The position numbers and the translations under genes were made by a program. The notes under the pieces were generated by a model. That model worked only from the letters and a program-made list of their open reading frames with translations. It was not told the origin of the DNA and made no database searches. From Loripinus fragilis (Eukaryota > Mollusca > Bivalvia > Lucinida > Lucinidae), in contig OZ026520.1 of the NCBI GenBank assembly GCA_964019695.1, positions 22,768,130 to 22,832,129 of the forward strand: a stretch of 64,000 nucleotides of DNA, given 5' to 3'. Positions 53,301-62,029 of the stretch are shown piece by piece (within the stretch, counting starts at the first letter, position 1; each line of letters begins with the position of its first letter).

Positions 53301-56300
53301 CCTAATCCAGTTGATGTTCGTCGAAGGGATGCATCTGAAAGAAAAAGCCTAAAATTAACCTTTTTAACCCGAATGGACTTGCCTACTCTTATCAGTAGCA
53401 CGAGCCCATTTCCAATTTTAGAGGTGTTGGCTGGTATGTCTAATTGTTCCCAAGCTTAAATAGAACATTCTGTCAGCAAAAGGTGAAAATTCCGATTAGA
53501 TAGAGCATTAGGTGGTGTCTTATCTGGGTCTGCACAGTTTGCATATGCTCCATACAAAGGACGCTAGGCTTATATGGCTTAAAAGGATTCATAAAGTAGG
53601 GGGATACTACACATTTTGGAAACAACAGACTCGGTTTTATTGATACTTTTCATAGATTTAAATAAACAGAGCAAAGAACTATCCAACCCAAGCACTGGGT
53701 AAGCTGTTTTCAATAATACTCCTGAAGAGCAAGATTGTGAAAAATATCAACATTTCCACAGTCAAATGCATTTTATTTCATCTATCAAAGGCTAGAAAAT
53801 GCACTTACATGATAGAAAGGGTCATCATTTTTCAATAACAAAAAATAAAACAATACTTGATATAGCTTTTATATAGAGGCAAAATTCATTCGGGAGAGTC
53901 GTGCTCCTTAACTATAAGAAACATACAACGGTACTTATTGCTTCTGAGAGCAGCAAGGTTTCAGAAAAGACTTCGAAATACACACTGAAGCCTTCGCTGC
54001 TTACATATACACATCATGGAAGTAGACAAGGCTCAGGTTAATAATTAGAGTTCTTTTCCCGTTGTATAGCTGTGCATGCACGTATAAATATCAAGTTTAG
54101 GTGTATATCTCATCATAATAGCCGCCACAAGTGATTTCCAACAATGTGGCCTTTTGACAAGTGCAGCCTCCTTTTAAGCTTAGAAACTCCAAATGCAGTT
54201 CGATCAGTAGCTTAACAGTCATAGAATTTCTAGCGACTTGCAAAGGCTCTGATCAGACAGCGCATATGGGCAGGATGGTCTGAGTATTTGCTGGTCGCAT
54301 ATCACATTGTTGGAAGTCTCGTGACGCGTTCATTAATACCAACTTCAGATGTATATTCAACAAAAAATAACATAAAATTGATAATATTTTCTTATCGATC
54401 AAGTGTAAAATTCGTTTTGGTCCTATTGAGACAGTTCTTTTGAGCATCCACAACATATGTTTTGGTTGATAAAAATGAAAAATAATATTTAATTATGAAC
54501 TCTTATCAAGAGGCCTTGTATTCGATAAGTATTTTTTGTCGTGGGCTTGATAGTTTATATCTTTTACAAGTTATATAATGTAAATGGTAGGTAGATTTGT
54601 AAATCCAAAGGAGGCGAGCTCTAGAATCTTATTTTTTGGCTTGTCCTAATTTTCTTATGACTTGTATATAATGTATTGTGTTGCATCGTTATTTATTGGA
54701 AATAGAAATGTGTTTAAACTTAGTGGTAGGTACCAGGTATTTTATATTCTAGTGTGGAACATCTCACTCTCACAGAATCTGTCATCAACTTAACAATCAC
54801 CTGTCCATTGATGTCCCTGTCTATAATGTAAATGATAGTTACCAGGTATTTTATATCCTAGTGTGGAACATCTCACTCTCACAGCATCTGTCATCAACTT
54901 AACTATCACCTGTCCGTTGATGTCTCTGTCTATAATGTAAATGATAGTTACCAGGTATTTTATATCCTAGTGTGGAGCATCTCACTCTCACAGCATCTGT
55001 CATCAACTTAACTATATCCTGTCCGTTGATGTCTCTGTCTATAATGTAAATGATAGTTACCAGGTATTTTATATCCTAGTGTGGAACATCTCACTCTCAC
55101 AGCATCTGTCATCAACTTAACTATATCCTGTCCATTGATGTCTCTGTCTATAATGTAAATGATAGTTACCAGGTATTTTATATCCTAGTGTGGAACATCT
55201 CACTCTCACAGCATCTGTCATCAACTTAACTATATCCTGTCCGTTGATGTCTCTGTCTATAATGTAAATGATAGTTACCAGGTATTTTATATCCTAGTGT
55301 GGAACATCTCACTCTCACAGCATCTGTCATCAACTTAACTATATCCTGTCCGTTGATGTCTCTGTCTATAATGTAAATGATAGTTACCAGGTATTTTATA
55401 TCCTAGTGTGGAACATCTCACTCTCACAGCATCTGTCATCAACTTAACTATATCCTGTCCGTTGATGTATCGGTCTATAATGTAAATGATAGTTACCAGG
55501 TATTTTATATCCTAGTGTGGAACATCTCACTCTCACAGCATCTGTCATCAACTTAACTATATCCTGGCCGTTGATGTCTCGGTCTATAATGTAAATGATA
55601 GTTACCAGGTATTTTATATCCTAGTGTGGAACATCTCACTCTCACAGCATCTGTCACCAACTTAACTATCACCTGTCCATTGTTATCTCGGTCTACAAAC
55701 ATCACCTACAAAATTCAATGTAACCTGAAATGGGCCAACGCATTAAGAGAATGGTACTTTTTGCAAATGAATAAACATTTTGCAGGTATCAAGATGCTAA
55801 ATGTTCACTTTTCTTAATTCTATACTTTATTCACAAGCAGAAAAGTCTATTATGGAGTCCCTGGAAGGGGGTCCCAGTATATATGAGTCCTTTAAATATT
55901 TTGAAAAATAGCCCATATCCCTTAAATAAATATGGCTAATATCCCCGAAATTCAGAAAGCATTGTATCCCTATATCCCTAAATTGATCCAAGTATCCAGT
56001 ATCCCTTTAAATATTTACAAAAATATCCGTATCCCCTTGAGTCTTTGGCCAATATCCCTGAATCCATAAAAGCCCTTCCAGTGCCTCATTATGATATTTA
56101 TCAAATGACGTCGCCTCTGGGAGTGAAATATCGCCATGCATTAAAATCGATAAACCACTAGTGGTTTACAGATTTTGGTAACGTTATGAAATGGCGTTCA
56201 TAACAACGCTGCGTACATAATGACAAAATGTTAACTTTTTACGCCAGAAATGAGATTTCAAAGAAATTATAATGACATATGATAAAAAGAATCTAACATT

Positions 56301-59300
56301 CGTGCTCTTGTATTATTGAATTTATTAAACTCGTTGCGAAAAAGCAATAAAATGCTCAGCAATCCTCACATTTTATCGCTGTTCCTCAACTCATTTAATA
56401 AATTCAATAAAACATGAGCATTTGTGTAAGATCCTCTATGTATTGATACTCAACGCCATCTATGCCTTTGTCTGTTGCCTTGATGATAAATTAGAAATAT
56501 CACAAGCGCACAAATTCATGAAAGCTGTGACTTAAATGTGAATTCTGAAATCCTTGTGCCAAAACTATTTTTAAATGCATGAAAACAAGTAATTGCCGCT
56601 TTTAATGTTTTGATACGTAATTAATACCACGCTAATCATTATGTTATTAATCTAGTGATTTCATATTGGTCGAGTTACATGTTCATGTTCAAGGGGTTAC
56701 AGGTTAGACTTTCTAACTTCCTGAAAATTGTTTTCATTCTGGCAAACAGTGCAGATCTTGATGGTATGCCATCTTCCAAGACATTTCACCTGTTTCTTCT
56801 TTTGTCAAAGTATCTGTTCACAGGTTTACAACCATTAAAGAGTTAAACTCAGTCTGCTCTTCATTTGTTATCAGTAAGCCTACGTGGAATTCCAGGTCAA
56901 ACTCAGTTACACTCAAAATTATCTGTTTTGACTAGCAATTAGTCTTGTTGCATACTGTAACAATTAGATCAGAATTAAAATGGTCATGTATTATATCGTG
57001 TGGTGTTTTCTATTCCCTAAAAAGAGAGCAATATACTGTGCTCTTCTCATCTTCCATCTATGAATGCTGCCAAATCAAATACCATTCTAATACGACAATA
57101 TGTGTTGATTATACTAGTACAGGTCAGCATGTGAGATTTAGATACTTATTGATGGGAGAGTAGAGAAGAATCCGACGAGCCATCGCATATGCGAAGTCTT
57201 GTCAGAGACTATAGTCTAGTTTAATTGAGCCGAGACATGAGATTTCCAACAATGTGGTATGTGTGAACAGCAAAACCTCAGATCAGCATGCGCATATGCA
57301 CAGTCTGGTCAAAGCCTTTGCTAGTCGCTTGAATATTATATGAGTGTTAAGCTACTGAATGAACATCATTTGGAGTTTCTAAGCTTAAAGGGAGGATACG
57401 ATACCTTTACAATGCCTTTAATCTCATGTCGCAGCTCATATACGTTATAGAAGTAAATGAAGGTTCAGACCAAATATAAGACAAGTAGCCCTGCTGGATA
57501 CGTCAGATTGGGGGTTTCAAAAAGGTACAGATAAACCTGTCTTAAGTATCCACTAAAAAATAGACAAAACAAAGGTCTTAAAGACTAACAGTAGCTTAAT
57601 GAAGGTCAAAAGTATTGCAGAATGCTCAGAGAGAGCATTCTGCAATACTTTTGACCTGCATTAAGCAATAAGCGGTCTTCAACAACAGCAGAATCTAGGG
57701 CGAAGATTTGGTACCAGTAAAATGCATTTAAGCCGCCTGGTGGCTTAGGCTGCTGTCCGTTCTAAGGCGGTGGGTCTGTTGTTGTTGACTTTTTGTTTAT
57801 TGTTACTCCCATTGTGGGAGTCTGTAATTGTTCTGTGTTTTGTTGTACGTTACTTTATGTCCATTCTAGTATTGCAATCATCTTGTTGGGGAAGAGAGAG
57901 CTGGTTGCTTTGCTTAATTTGTCATCCTGGTGTCTCGTGGTGGTTGAGCGGCTCTTCCTCACGGTGCCATGGAGTTGTCTGCAGTCTGTGATTGTGGTAT
58001 TTTCTGATCATACTCACTTACTATTTTTGAAAATGAATTTTGGTATTCTTAATGAGTGGCTGCTTAAGACAGGTTTTACTATATACATTTGCCCATATGT
58101 GATAGGTACAACATTCCCCTGTGCTAGCCAATAATGTATGTATTTAATAATATAGCAACTTTACCTGACCATCCATTCTCAGACACATCGCTTTCTGAAC
58201 ACCATAGTGAACTCGAACTGAATGAAGGCTGAACATCAGAGTAATGGCCAATAGTCTGTGGAAGAGGAGGAAAACATCATCACATAACAAAAGCTCTAAA
58301 ATACCTTTGCAATACCTTTACAAATACATGACCAAAAAAAATGAAGATTCAGTGTAATGCTTAGCTTACTTTTCCTGATCAATTTTAAAAAGATTCTTCC
58401 AATTTAGTATAAAAAAGATTGCCTTTACCTCTTGATTGGTAAAAAAATAATGTGTCTACCTCTTGATTTGGTATAATAGATTGTGTCTACCTCTTGATTT
58501 GCAATGCAAAAATGTGTTTACCTCTTAATTTGGTATGAATAGATTTGTCTACCTCTTGCTCTGTTATGATAGATTGTGATTACCTCTTGGTTTGGTATGA
58601 TAGATTGTGATAAACTCTTGATTTGCAATGCAAAAATGTGTTTACCTCTTAATTTGGTATGAATAGATTTGTCTATCTCTTGATTTGGTATGATAGATTG
58701 TGATTACCTCCTATTGTGTTTACCTCATGATAGGTTGTAAGAGGTTATGGTTTCCTCTAGAGTGTGTTTACATATTGACTGGTTGTGAGAGAATGTGTAC
58801 ACCACTAATTTGGTTTTTATAATTTGTGTATACATCTAGATTGGTTTTTAAAGAGTGTTTAAAGCTGCATACTCTGTAACTATGAACATTTTTCGAAAAA
58901 TTTTATTTTCTTTTTAAATCATTTGTAAAAGTAGAATTAAACTATGTTTTCACAATAAAAATGTTCAGTACAGCTGAAAACTGCATGGAAAAGTGAATTA
59001 TCTTATCAAATAGGTGTATTTTTCTCTTGTTGGTAATTATTTGCGTCCCTCCAATAATTATAGACCGTTGAATTTTAACATAAATGCAGTTGTTTTGATA
59101 GTGATAACTTGTTAAGATTTATGAAAATGGTAAAATGTTTACCTGAATTTGAGTATTTTTACTGCGTTCTTGAAAAATAAAAACATTATTTTTAAAATTA
59201 GAAGATCAAAAGTTACAGACTATGCAGCTTTAACCTATGGATTTGTTGTAATAAATTTTGTTTACATCTTGATTGTTTTTACCTCTAGACTGGCTGTTCG

Positions 59301-59646
59301 AGATTGTGTTTTACGTTAAGATTGTTTGTTAGAGAGTGTGTCTACCTCTAGATTGGTTGTGATAAATTGCGTTTACCGCTTGACAGGTTATAACACATTT
59401 TATTTACCTCTTGATGGATTGTGAGAGATTTACGGTACCTATAGAATGGTTGAAAGAGATTGTTTCACCTCTAGATTGGTTTTAAGATTGTGTTTGCCTC
59501 TAGATTGGTTGTAATAAAATGCTTTTACCTCTTGATAGGTTGTGAGAGATTGTGTTTTCTGAAGTCCTCTTCCACATCATAGGAATACCTCATCTCGCCA
59601 GCAACAGGGTCTGTCTTGTTCCTAATTGATACAGGGAATGTTTTAC
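38010..59646 (-). CDS. MCOLN: Mucolipin (TRPML)-type cation channel gene, 3' nine exons
   Basis: Minus-strand exons in order: 59646-59529, 58255-58165, 55705-55606, 53334-53222, 50698-50522, 46024-45911, 43959-43837, 42725-42510 and 38342-38010. Junction phases (2, 0, 1, 0, 0, 0, 0, 0) all match. The order fits the mucolipin family: lumenal loop end, S2 to S4, S5, pore with S6, cytosolic tail. Recognisable marks are YVVLGPYNVK before the pore loop, NLFSMATGDELYVTFA at the pore, and a Cys cluster near the C-terminus. Mucolipins are tetrameric calcium-permeable channels of endolysosomal membranes, gated by PI(3,5)P2. The N-terminus, S1 and first half of the lumenal loop were not found up to 64000. 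The pore differs from the family and suggests a divergent paralog. Confidence 0.85.
38452..38690 (-). mobile_element. MITE family A copy 5
   Basis: GAGCTGCGGCACGAGATTTCC at the left and GGAAATATCATTTATGTGAGCC at the right, in reverse orientation; directly followed by copy 6. Confidence 0.72.
38683..38922 (-). mobile_element. MITE family A copy 6
   Basis: TGAGCCGCAACATGAGATTT at the left, AATTTCATGTCACGGCTCA at the right. Shares its left terminus with the end of copy 5, so the two are tandem. Confidence 0.72.
39290..39565 (+). mobile_element. Dispersed repeat family D, degenerate copy
   Basis: TGTCCATTCTATTCTGTTATTGTTG, TTTTTGTTCCCATTGT, GCAATCATCT and TATCCTGGTCATACTCACTTA are in family order but diverged. 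Confidence 0.45.
41963..42052. repeat. Small palindromic element
   Basis: GCAAACGGTGCAGAGCCTGATCAGATGC faces GCGTCTGATCTGGTTCTGCACCATTTGC. Related ends (GCAAACAGTG..AGACCC) occur near 17040-17135, 36385 and 53510. Confidence 0.7.
42510..42725 (-). CDS. MCOLN: Mucolipin pore and S6 exon
   Basis: 216 nt, acceptor CTTGTTAACAG and donor ATTAAG|GTGAGT, phase 0/0. It encodes FGTPETAAENLFSMATGDEL then YVTFAILEANKSGG, then the hydrophobic S6 (VYVALFAVIVINILVAIF) ending in SAYECIK. The filter position reads TGDE where characterised mucolipins have NGDD, so one acid is kept as Asp, one is Glu, and Asn is replaced by Thr. Confidence 0.9.
42905..43085 (-). mobile_element. tRNA-derived SINE, family S3 copy 3
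   Basis: On the minus strand: GATCCCAGTGGTAGAGTGTCAG head and a degraded B box (CGCTGGATTGAGGCTGAC), then a body related to 31564-31765, in mucolipin intron 7. Confidence 0.6.
43467..43730 (-). other. 84-codon ORF in an abruptly different, GC-richer block
   Basis: Open frame 43721-43467 (MAIKVSKGAKIRNRYNQVPH ... RSTKEVPPRNGQ), very basic and hydrophilic. It sits in mucolipin intron 7, and its base composition changes sharply from the AT-rich flanks. It has the look of a copy of a dispersed conserved sequence or a mobile insert rather than a mucolipin exon. I have an impression of similar peptides in other predicted animal proteomes but cannot verify it. Function unknown. Confidence 0.4.
43837..43959 (-). 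CDS. MCOLN: Mucolipin S5 exon
   Basis: 123 nt, acceptor TATTTACAG and donor GTCAAG|GTATCA, phase 0/0. LLFTTLYHALWDVMTYLPCV then AVLFIGFWVCGYVVLGPYNVK: the S4-S5 linker, S5 and the GPY-x-VK sequence that precedes the pore in mucolipins. Confidence 0.9.
43960..45910. other. Mucolipin intron 6
   Basis: Contains the 288-bp tandem duplication (44892-45499) and a pair of diverged direct copies of GCTTAAGCTGGTGCTAGGGGGCG at about 43994 and 44252. No exon is seen. Confidence 0.5.
44892..45499. repeat. Near-identical 288-bp direct duplication, offset 320 bp
   Basis: 44892-45179 and 45212-45499 both run from ACAGTGCTTAGCTCGCATGG to AACCTATGA with only a handful of differences (for example ATGTAGACA versus AATTAGACA). 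The 32-base spacer ends TTAAACACAA. This points to recent duplication. Confidence 0.9.
45911..46024 (-). CDS. MCOLN: Mucolipin S3-S4 exon
   Basis: 114 nt, acceptor ATTTAAATCAG and donor TTCCAT|GTAAGT, phase 0/0. NSNWTVASLDEHAVLLSVG then CLLAWLCMLRYFKFHNKFH. The L-x-W-x4-RY pattern fits the S4 region of mucolipins. One NWT N-glycosylation sequon. Confidence 0.88.
46025..46170. other. Mucolipin intron 5, start
   Basis: No exon or recognisable repeat before the repeat array at 46171. Confidence 0.4.
46171..47262. mobile_element. Tandem-repeat element ending in GACGGACGCACG and a hairpin
   Basis: AAACTCCTTCATGCATATGTT recurs at about 46178, 46341, 46498, 46688 and 46880, each followed by AGCTGTGGTAGGAGTTGATCGG. 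The right end has a GGACGGACGCACGGACGGAC run and a hairpin (ACCCCCTACAAAC facing GTTTGTGGGGGGT). Probably a non-autonomous mobile element. Confidence 0.6.
47575..49275 (+). mobile_element. Non-autonomous element, Helitron-like 3' end, three internal units
   Basis: Begins AGCTCACCTGAGCCGAAGGC with an immediate hairpin, then GTCCGTCC runs. Three 475-bp units share ATGGCCGCC(A)..GCTCATATAT(A)GTAAAAACC and TCTTCTTCTCCAGAACC (near 47793, 48270 and 48742). It ends in the hairpin AGGACCTTCAGGTCCT followed by CTAGT, as in Helitron termini. A subterminal CAGGTGAGC mirrors the start. Coding capacity is absent. Class assignment is tentative. Confidence 0.55.
49276..50521. other. Mucolipin intron 5, end
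   Basis: Two degenerate family D fragments (49490-49615, with GTCGTGTGG..TTTTTGCTATGTGTC..CGTGGGTTG, and 49850-50085). No exon. Confidence 0.45.
50522..50698 (-). CDS. MCOLN: Mucolipin S2-S3 linker and S3 exon
   Basis: 177 nt, acceptor CTTTTTCACTAG and donor ATTGAT|GTAAGT, phase 0/0. KTKQYMKNNYRKFYTPSDDK is a basic linker; PFSEYMRFIKLWDILVLVAD then VLVMVETMEIVFYID matches the F-I-N-G-W-Y-x-L-x4-D-x-L-T pattern of mucolipin S3 in position and hydrophobicity. Confidence 0.86.
51127..51267. mobile_element. Palindromic MITE, 141 bp
   Basis: AGATTATAACATGGGGTTTT at the left faces AACGCCATGAGATAATCT at the right. The whole is almost self-complementary around CTCGAGCTAAAGCTCTCGAG. Confidence 0.75.
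51735..51893. mobile_element. Palindromic MITE, about 155 bp
   Basis: ATTACTTTAGAAGCTTGATT at the left and its near-complement AATTACTAAAGTAAT at the right, enclosing GATGGGTCAGATCACG / CGTAATCCGACCCATC. It resembles 8993-9150 in size and layout. Confidence 0.75.
51888..52700 (+). mobile_element. Element family B copy 4, interrupted
   Basis: The left part 51888-51965 (ATCACATGACGTCGCGTCTG ... GATAAACCACT) and the right part 52440-52700 (TAGTGGTTTACAGATTTTCG ... CATGTAAACTCCTCTA) are split by about 470 bp that includes a family C palindrome. The break falls in the CCACTAGTGG palindrome. Confidence 0.65.
52297..52441. mobile_element. Palindromic MITE family C copy 2
   Basis: GATCAAACATGGTTTTCTGG at the left, complement AAACATGTTTGATC at the right. 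ACATCTGCTAGACCC / GGGTCCAGCAGATGT are the inner arms. Confidence 0.7.
52811..52951 (+). mobile_element. MITE family A copy 7, internally deleted
   Basis: GAGCCGTAACATGTGATTTCC ... GGAAATCTTATGTTAAGG; about 100 bp of the interior is missing. Confidence 0.68.
53222..53334 (-). CDS. MCOLN: Mucolipin S2 exon
   Basis: 113 nt, acceptor TTTTTCTTTCAG and donor CTTGTG|GTAGGT, phase 1 in and phase 0 out. DASLRRTSTG then GLGFLVMMLTAMSFLKSIF and TLGGAVFVLV: lumen-to-membrane boundary and the S2 helix. The first codon is completed by the G from the lumenal-loop exon. Confidence 0.82.
53335..54731. other. Mucolipin intron 3, proximal part
   Basis: A family A MITE (54120-54332) and a GCAAA..GTGCAGACCC repeat fragment near 53510-53570. 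No exon. Confidence 0.45.
54120..54332 (+). mobile_element. MITE family A copy 8
   Basis: AGCCGCCACAAGTGATTTCC at the left and GGAAGTCTCGTGACGCGTT at the right; the interior is about 25 bp shorter than the consensus. Confidence 0.7.
54732..55712 (-). repeat. Nine-copy tandem array of a mucolipin exon (109-bp unit)
   Basis: The phrase ACCAGGTATTTTAT recurs exactly every 109 bases at 54732, 54841, 54950, 55059, 55168, 55277, 55386, 55495 and 55604. On the minus strand each unit is an 87-nt coding block (DRDINGQVIVKLMTDAVRVR, then CSTLGYKIP) plus a 22-nt spacer GTAACT...ATTATAG with GT and AG at its ends. The 87-nt block is phase 1 to phase 1, so any number of copies would keep frame if the spacers were removed. 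Read-through shifts frame (109 = 3 x 36 + 1) and stops in the next copy. Six inner copies read GQDIVK, the three outer ones GQVIVK. Confidence 0.92.
55606..55705 (-). CDS. MCOLN: Mucolipin lumenal-loop exon (5'-most copy of the array)
   Basis: 100 nt, acceptor AATTTTGTAG, donor ACCTG|GTAACT, phase 0 in and phase 1 out. VMFVDRDNNGQVIVKLVTD then AVRVRCSTLGYKIP matches the F-D-N-x-A-H-S-G-x-I-x-I segment and following Cys of mucolipin lumenal loops in position. It is the only copy with a full acceptor and phase 0 entry, so it is probably the founder and the used exon. Its donor is repeated in all eight downstream copies. Confidence 0.82.
55713..56092. other. Intron with ATATCCCTA-rich tract
   Basis: 55860-56070 contains many short CCCATATCCCTTAAATA / GTATCCC phrases, a degenerate low-complexity repeat. 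Confidence 0.5.
56093..56440 (+). mobile_element. Element family B copy 5
   Basis: TATCAAATGACGTCGCCTCT ... GAGCATTTGTGTAAGATCC, full length with the CCACTAGTGG palindrome and AATGCTCAGCAATCCTCACATT hairpin. Confidence 0.7.
57227..57439 (-). mobile_element. MITE family A copy 9
   Basis: GAGCCGAGACATGAGATTTCC at the left, TCTCATGTCGCAGCTC at the right, with CAGCATGCGCATATGCACAG centre. Confidence 0.7.
57594..57669. repeat. Hairpin with 26-bp perfect stem
   Basis: AGGTCAAAAGTATTGCAGAA and its complement around GCTCAGAGAGAGC; outer arms GCTTAATGA / GCATTAAGC extend it. Confidence 0.82.
57685..58030 (+). mobile_element. Dispersed repeat family D, copy 4 (full length)
   Basis: CAGCAGAATCTAGGGCGAAG start, GGCTTAGGCTGCTGTCCGTT, TTACTCCCATTGTGGGAGTC, and TTCTGATCATACTCACTTAC end. 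Same order as 62030-62375. Confidence 0.7.
58165..58255 (-). CDS. MCOLN: Mucolipin lumenal-loop exon, upstream part
   Basis: 91 nt, acceptor CCTCTTCCACAG and donor GGTCAG|GTAAAG, phase 2 in and phase 0 out. (R)LLAITLMFSLHSVRVHYGVQ then KAMCLRMDGQ corresponds to the beta-strand I-x-F-x-L-K-x-I-x-L segment and the loop Cys of mucolipins. It connects in frame to both neighbours. Confidence 0.75.
58256..59528. other. Mucolipin intron 1, largely the splice-donor minisatellite
   Basis: Only 58870-59225 is free of the repeat; it is plain AT-rich DNA. Confidence 0.55.
58425..59560 (-). repeat. Degenerate minisatellite derived from a mucolipin exon end and its donor
   Basis: On the minus strand the unit is roughly CACAATCTCTCACAACC(A/T)AT then C(A/T)AGAGGTAAA, 30-45 bases, with 20 or more diverged copies at 58425-58860 and 59225-59560. 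The first copy on the coding strand is the last 30 bases of exon 59646-59529 plus its donor AGAG|GTAAAA. The array thus carries many donor-like GAGGTAAAC sites. Confidence 0.7.
59529..59646 (-). CDS. MCOLN: Mucolipin lumenal-loop exon, most 5' exon found
   Basis: 118 nt, acceptor ATTTTCGTTTTAG and donor AAGAG|GTAAAA, phase 1 in and phase 2 out. KTFPVSIRNKTDPVAGEMRY then SYDVEEDFRKHNLSQPIK, with NKT and NLS glycosylation sequons, lumenal side. Similarity to the family is weak here; assignment rests on position, phase and the strong downstream exons. Confidence 0.65.
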
Positions 59647-60830
59647 CTAAAACGAAAATTGAAGAAAAGCGATCAATGTCCAGTGTACTTGTTAGCATCT
59701 GATAATCATATCAGTATGAAAAAGATGTTAGATTACTCTTTGGGAGTTGACATTATCTGACATTTAAAATCATAGTTTTCAGAAAATTCCAGCCCATACA
59801 TATTAAGAGGGATTATCCATAACTGTATATGTGACCCTGACTTTAAATGGTGCGTGAACCATCACATGAAGCCTAGGAAGACCTAGGGGATTCCAACTAC
59901 GTATGCGGATCGACCTACTTATCAGAGAAAATGACTCTATTTGATATCCTTGTTTAGTTATTAGTTAAGTGAAACTTAGATTCATTTCAGATGCACCTAT
60001 AGTTGGCCATGTCCGACAATACTGTGCACCAGTGTCACTTTCACAAAATGGTTAGCTTAGTGCGTATTGTTTTCATTTATATTTCACACCCTGATATAAC
60101 GCCACCATTAATTTACCTTACTATACAAACTTGCCTTGATGTGCACAGATCGTTAAAGTTCTAATTGTTTTCTAATTCGAAAAATGTAAAGATGAAAAAC
60201 ATTGATCTATTGATTACTGTATATATGTCGACTATTGACATGTGCATCATGCATTTATTATTTAGTCTATACTAGACAGCTCTGCCCATATATAGTCATT
60301 TTGCCATTTACAAACACGCTTGTCTGGTTTGTCGTCTGTTCTATTTTGGGCATCTTTGTGACAAACAGTAGGTCCAGGACAGACCACCGTTGGGGTAGGT
60401 ACTCTATGTCCAAGTTTATTGCATTAAGATTAATTCCAACACACCCTGCCTATATAGCCAATGGTGAGGTCTAGTGATATATTGAGCAACAAATCACTGT
60501 ACGGACTAGTATAACGTTATTAAGCACCATTCGGTTGCCATTTTTATTTCTTATGACGTCAACTATTCCATAAAAAGTAAGTAAATAGGACCAGAAGATA
60601 CCACAATCACACACTTCAGACCAACCCACGGCAATAACATTAGATGACACAACTGCGTATTTACAACGATTGAACGTTCAAAGCATACATAAAATTACGC
60701 GTTTTGCTCCAGACAAGATTCACAGAAAATTCTTACACTCTGTTTAAGATGGCAGAATCTTTATAGAATCTGAAGGAATCGACGTTCATACTGTCAGTTG
60801 TATGTGTGTGTTTTAGGATCGAGAAATATA
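59647..60830. other. Upstream of first found mucolipin exon
   Basis: No further exon was recognised. 60590-60640 is a reverse fragment of family D (GACCAGAAGATACCACAATC). Confidence 0.4.
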
Positions 60831-61069
60831 TGAGCCATGACATGCGATTTCAACAATGTGGCATTTTGTCAAGTGTAGGCTCAGACGAGCCTGTGCAGTC
60901 TCCTTTTAGGCTTAGAAACTCCAAATTATGTTCAGTCAGTAGCTTTAGAGTCACTAGATATTCAAGCGACTAGCAAAGGCTCTGATCAGACTGCGCATAT
61001 GCGCAGGCTGATCTGAAGCTTTTCTGGTCGCACTTACCACATTGTTGTTAATCTCAAATTGCGGCTCAA
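60831..61069 (+). mobile_element. MITE family A copy 10, full length
   Basis: TGAGCCATGACATGCGATTT at the left, AATCTCAAATTGCGGCTCA at the right, centre GACTGCGCATATGCGCAGGC. The closest to the family consensus. Confidence 0.75.
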
Positions 61070-62029
61070 TTATGTGCCGACAGTGCTTTCTAGCCCAATA
61101 TAACATCACACCGTACAACCGGCTGCTTAGATGACAGGTTACTAACAATGATGACAGATACGGGATTTTATGTCCCATGAAGGGTAGGTTATAATTTTCG
61201 GTTGACAAAATTGCTAGAGAGGCCCTCTGGTACTCTGTGGTGGGTGAGTACACTTGTTAGTGTTAAGAGACTCTACAAAACAAACTGACGTTATATCTCT
61301 GACAAATAAAGCCACACTTGATCATCATTTCAGAGGTTTCCCGAGAAAAGTCACAAAAAACGGTTATCTTTTCAGGTTGTGCGTCTCTCCATCAAAGTCT
61401 GCTGTCTGCATTTATATACAATAAAACTACTATCATTCAGCTACATTTCTGCCAAATTTGAAGCCGCAGTTTGATTTTATAAAGTTATTGGAGCCCATCA
61501 AAGATGACAGGTAGAGGAAAAATGGCTGCCTTTGTCAACAGGTCAATTTTGAAGTGGCTGTCTTTGATGACAGGTCATGAATTTTAGTGGCTAACATTGA
61601 TGACAGGTCATAATTATAGAAAGTTACTTTAAATCAACATATTTCTTCAGCCTTTGGTCTCAATTTAGAGCATAAATCATGTTCACTTTTGCTTTCAGGT
61701 CAAAATAATCGTATCTGCCAGTTGGCTAACTGATATTGAGCATAGGTAAACAGTCTAGAACCAGACCAAACACTTTAGAAACAGGGTCCATACTGTTTCT
61801 TAGAGGACATAGATACAAAAAATAAGCTCAAAATGTATATCTAGATCAGATATCAGTTTGATGACAAATGGGCATATCCACTTTTCAGTGAAATATTGAG
61901 CTTTGTCTGTGGGTTATGGGTCCTTTTTTGTTTGTTCATAGTGTGTTAAATTGATTTGAGTGATACTACATGATGATACATTGCATTAGTTAGAAGGCTT
62001 CCGTGCTGCCTAGGCATTTCTTGTGCTTC

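Larger units (their letters stand above)
56441..58164. other. Mucolipin intron 2
   Basis: Holds a family A MITE (57227-57439), a 76-bp hairpin (57594-57669) and a family D copy (57685-58030). Otherwise AT-rich, without an exon required by phase. Confidence 0.5.

Noticed and set aside
60954..61253. 99-codon minus-strand frame as an upstream mucolipin exon
   Set aside because: Its second half is family A MITE sequence, and no acceptor or donor gives the phase 1 exit needed to join 59646.
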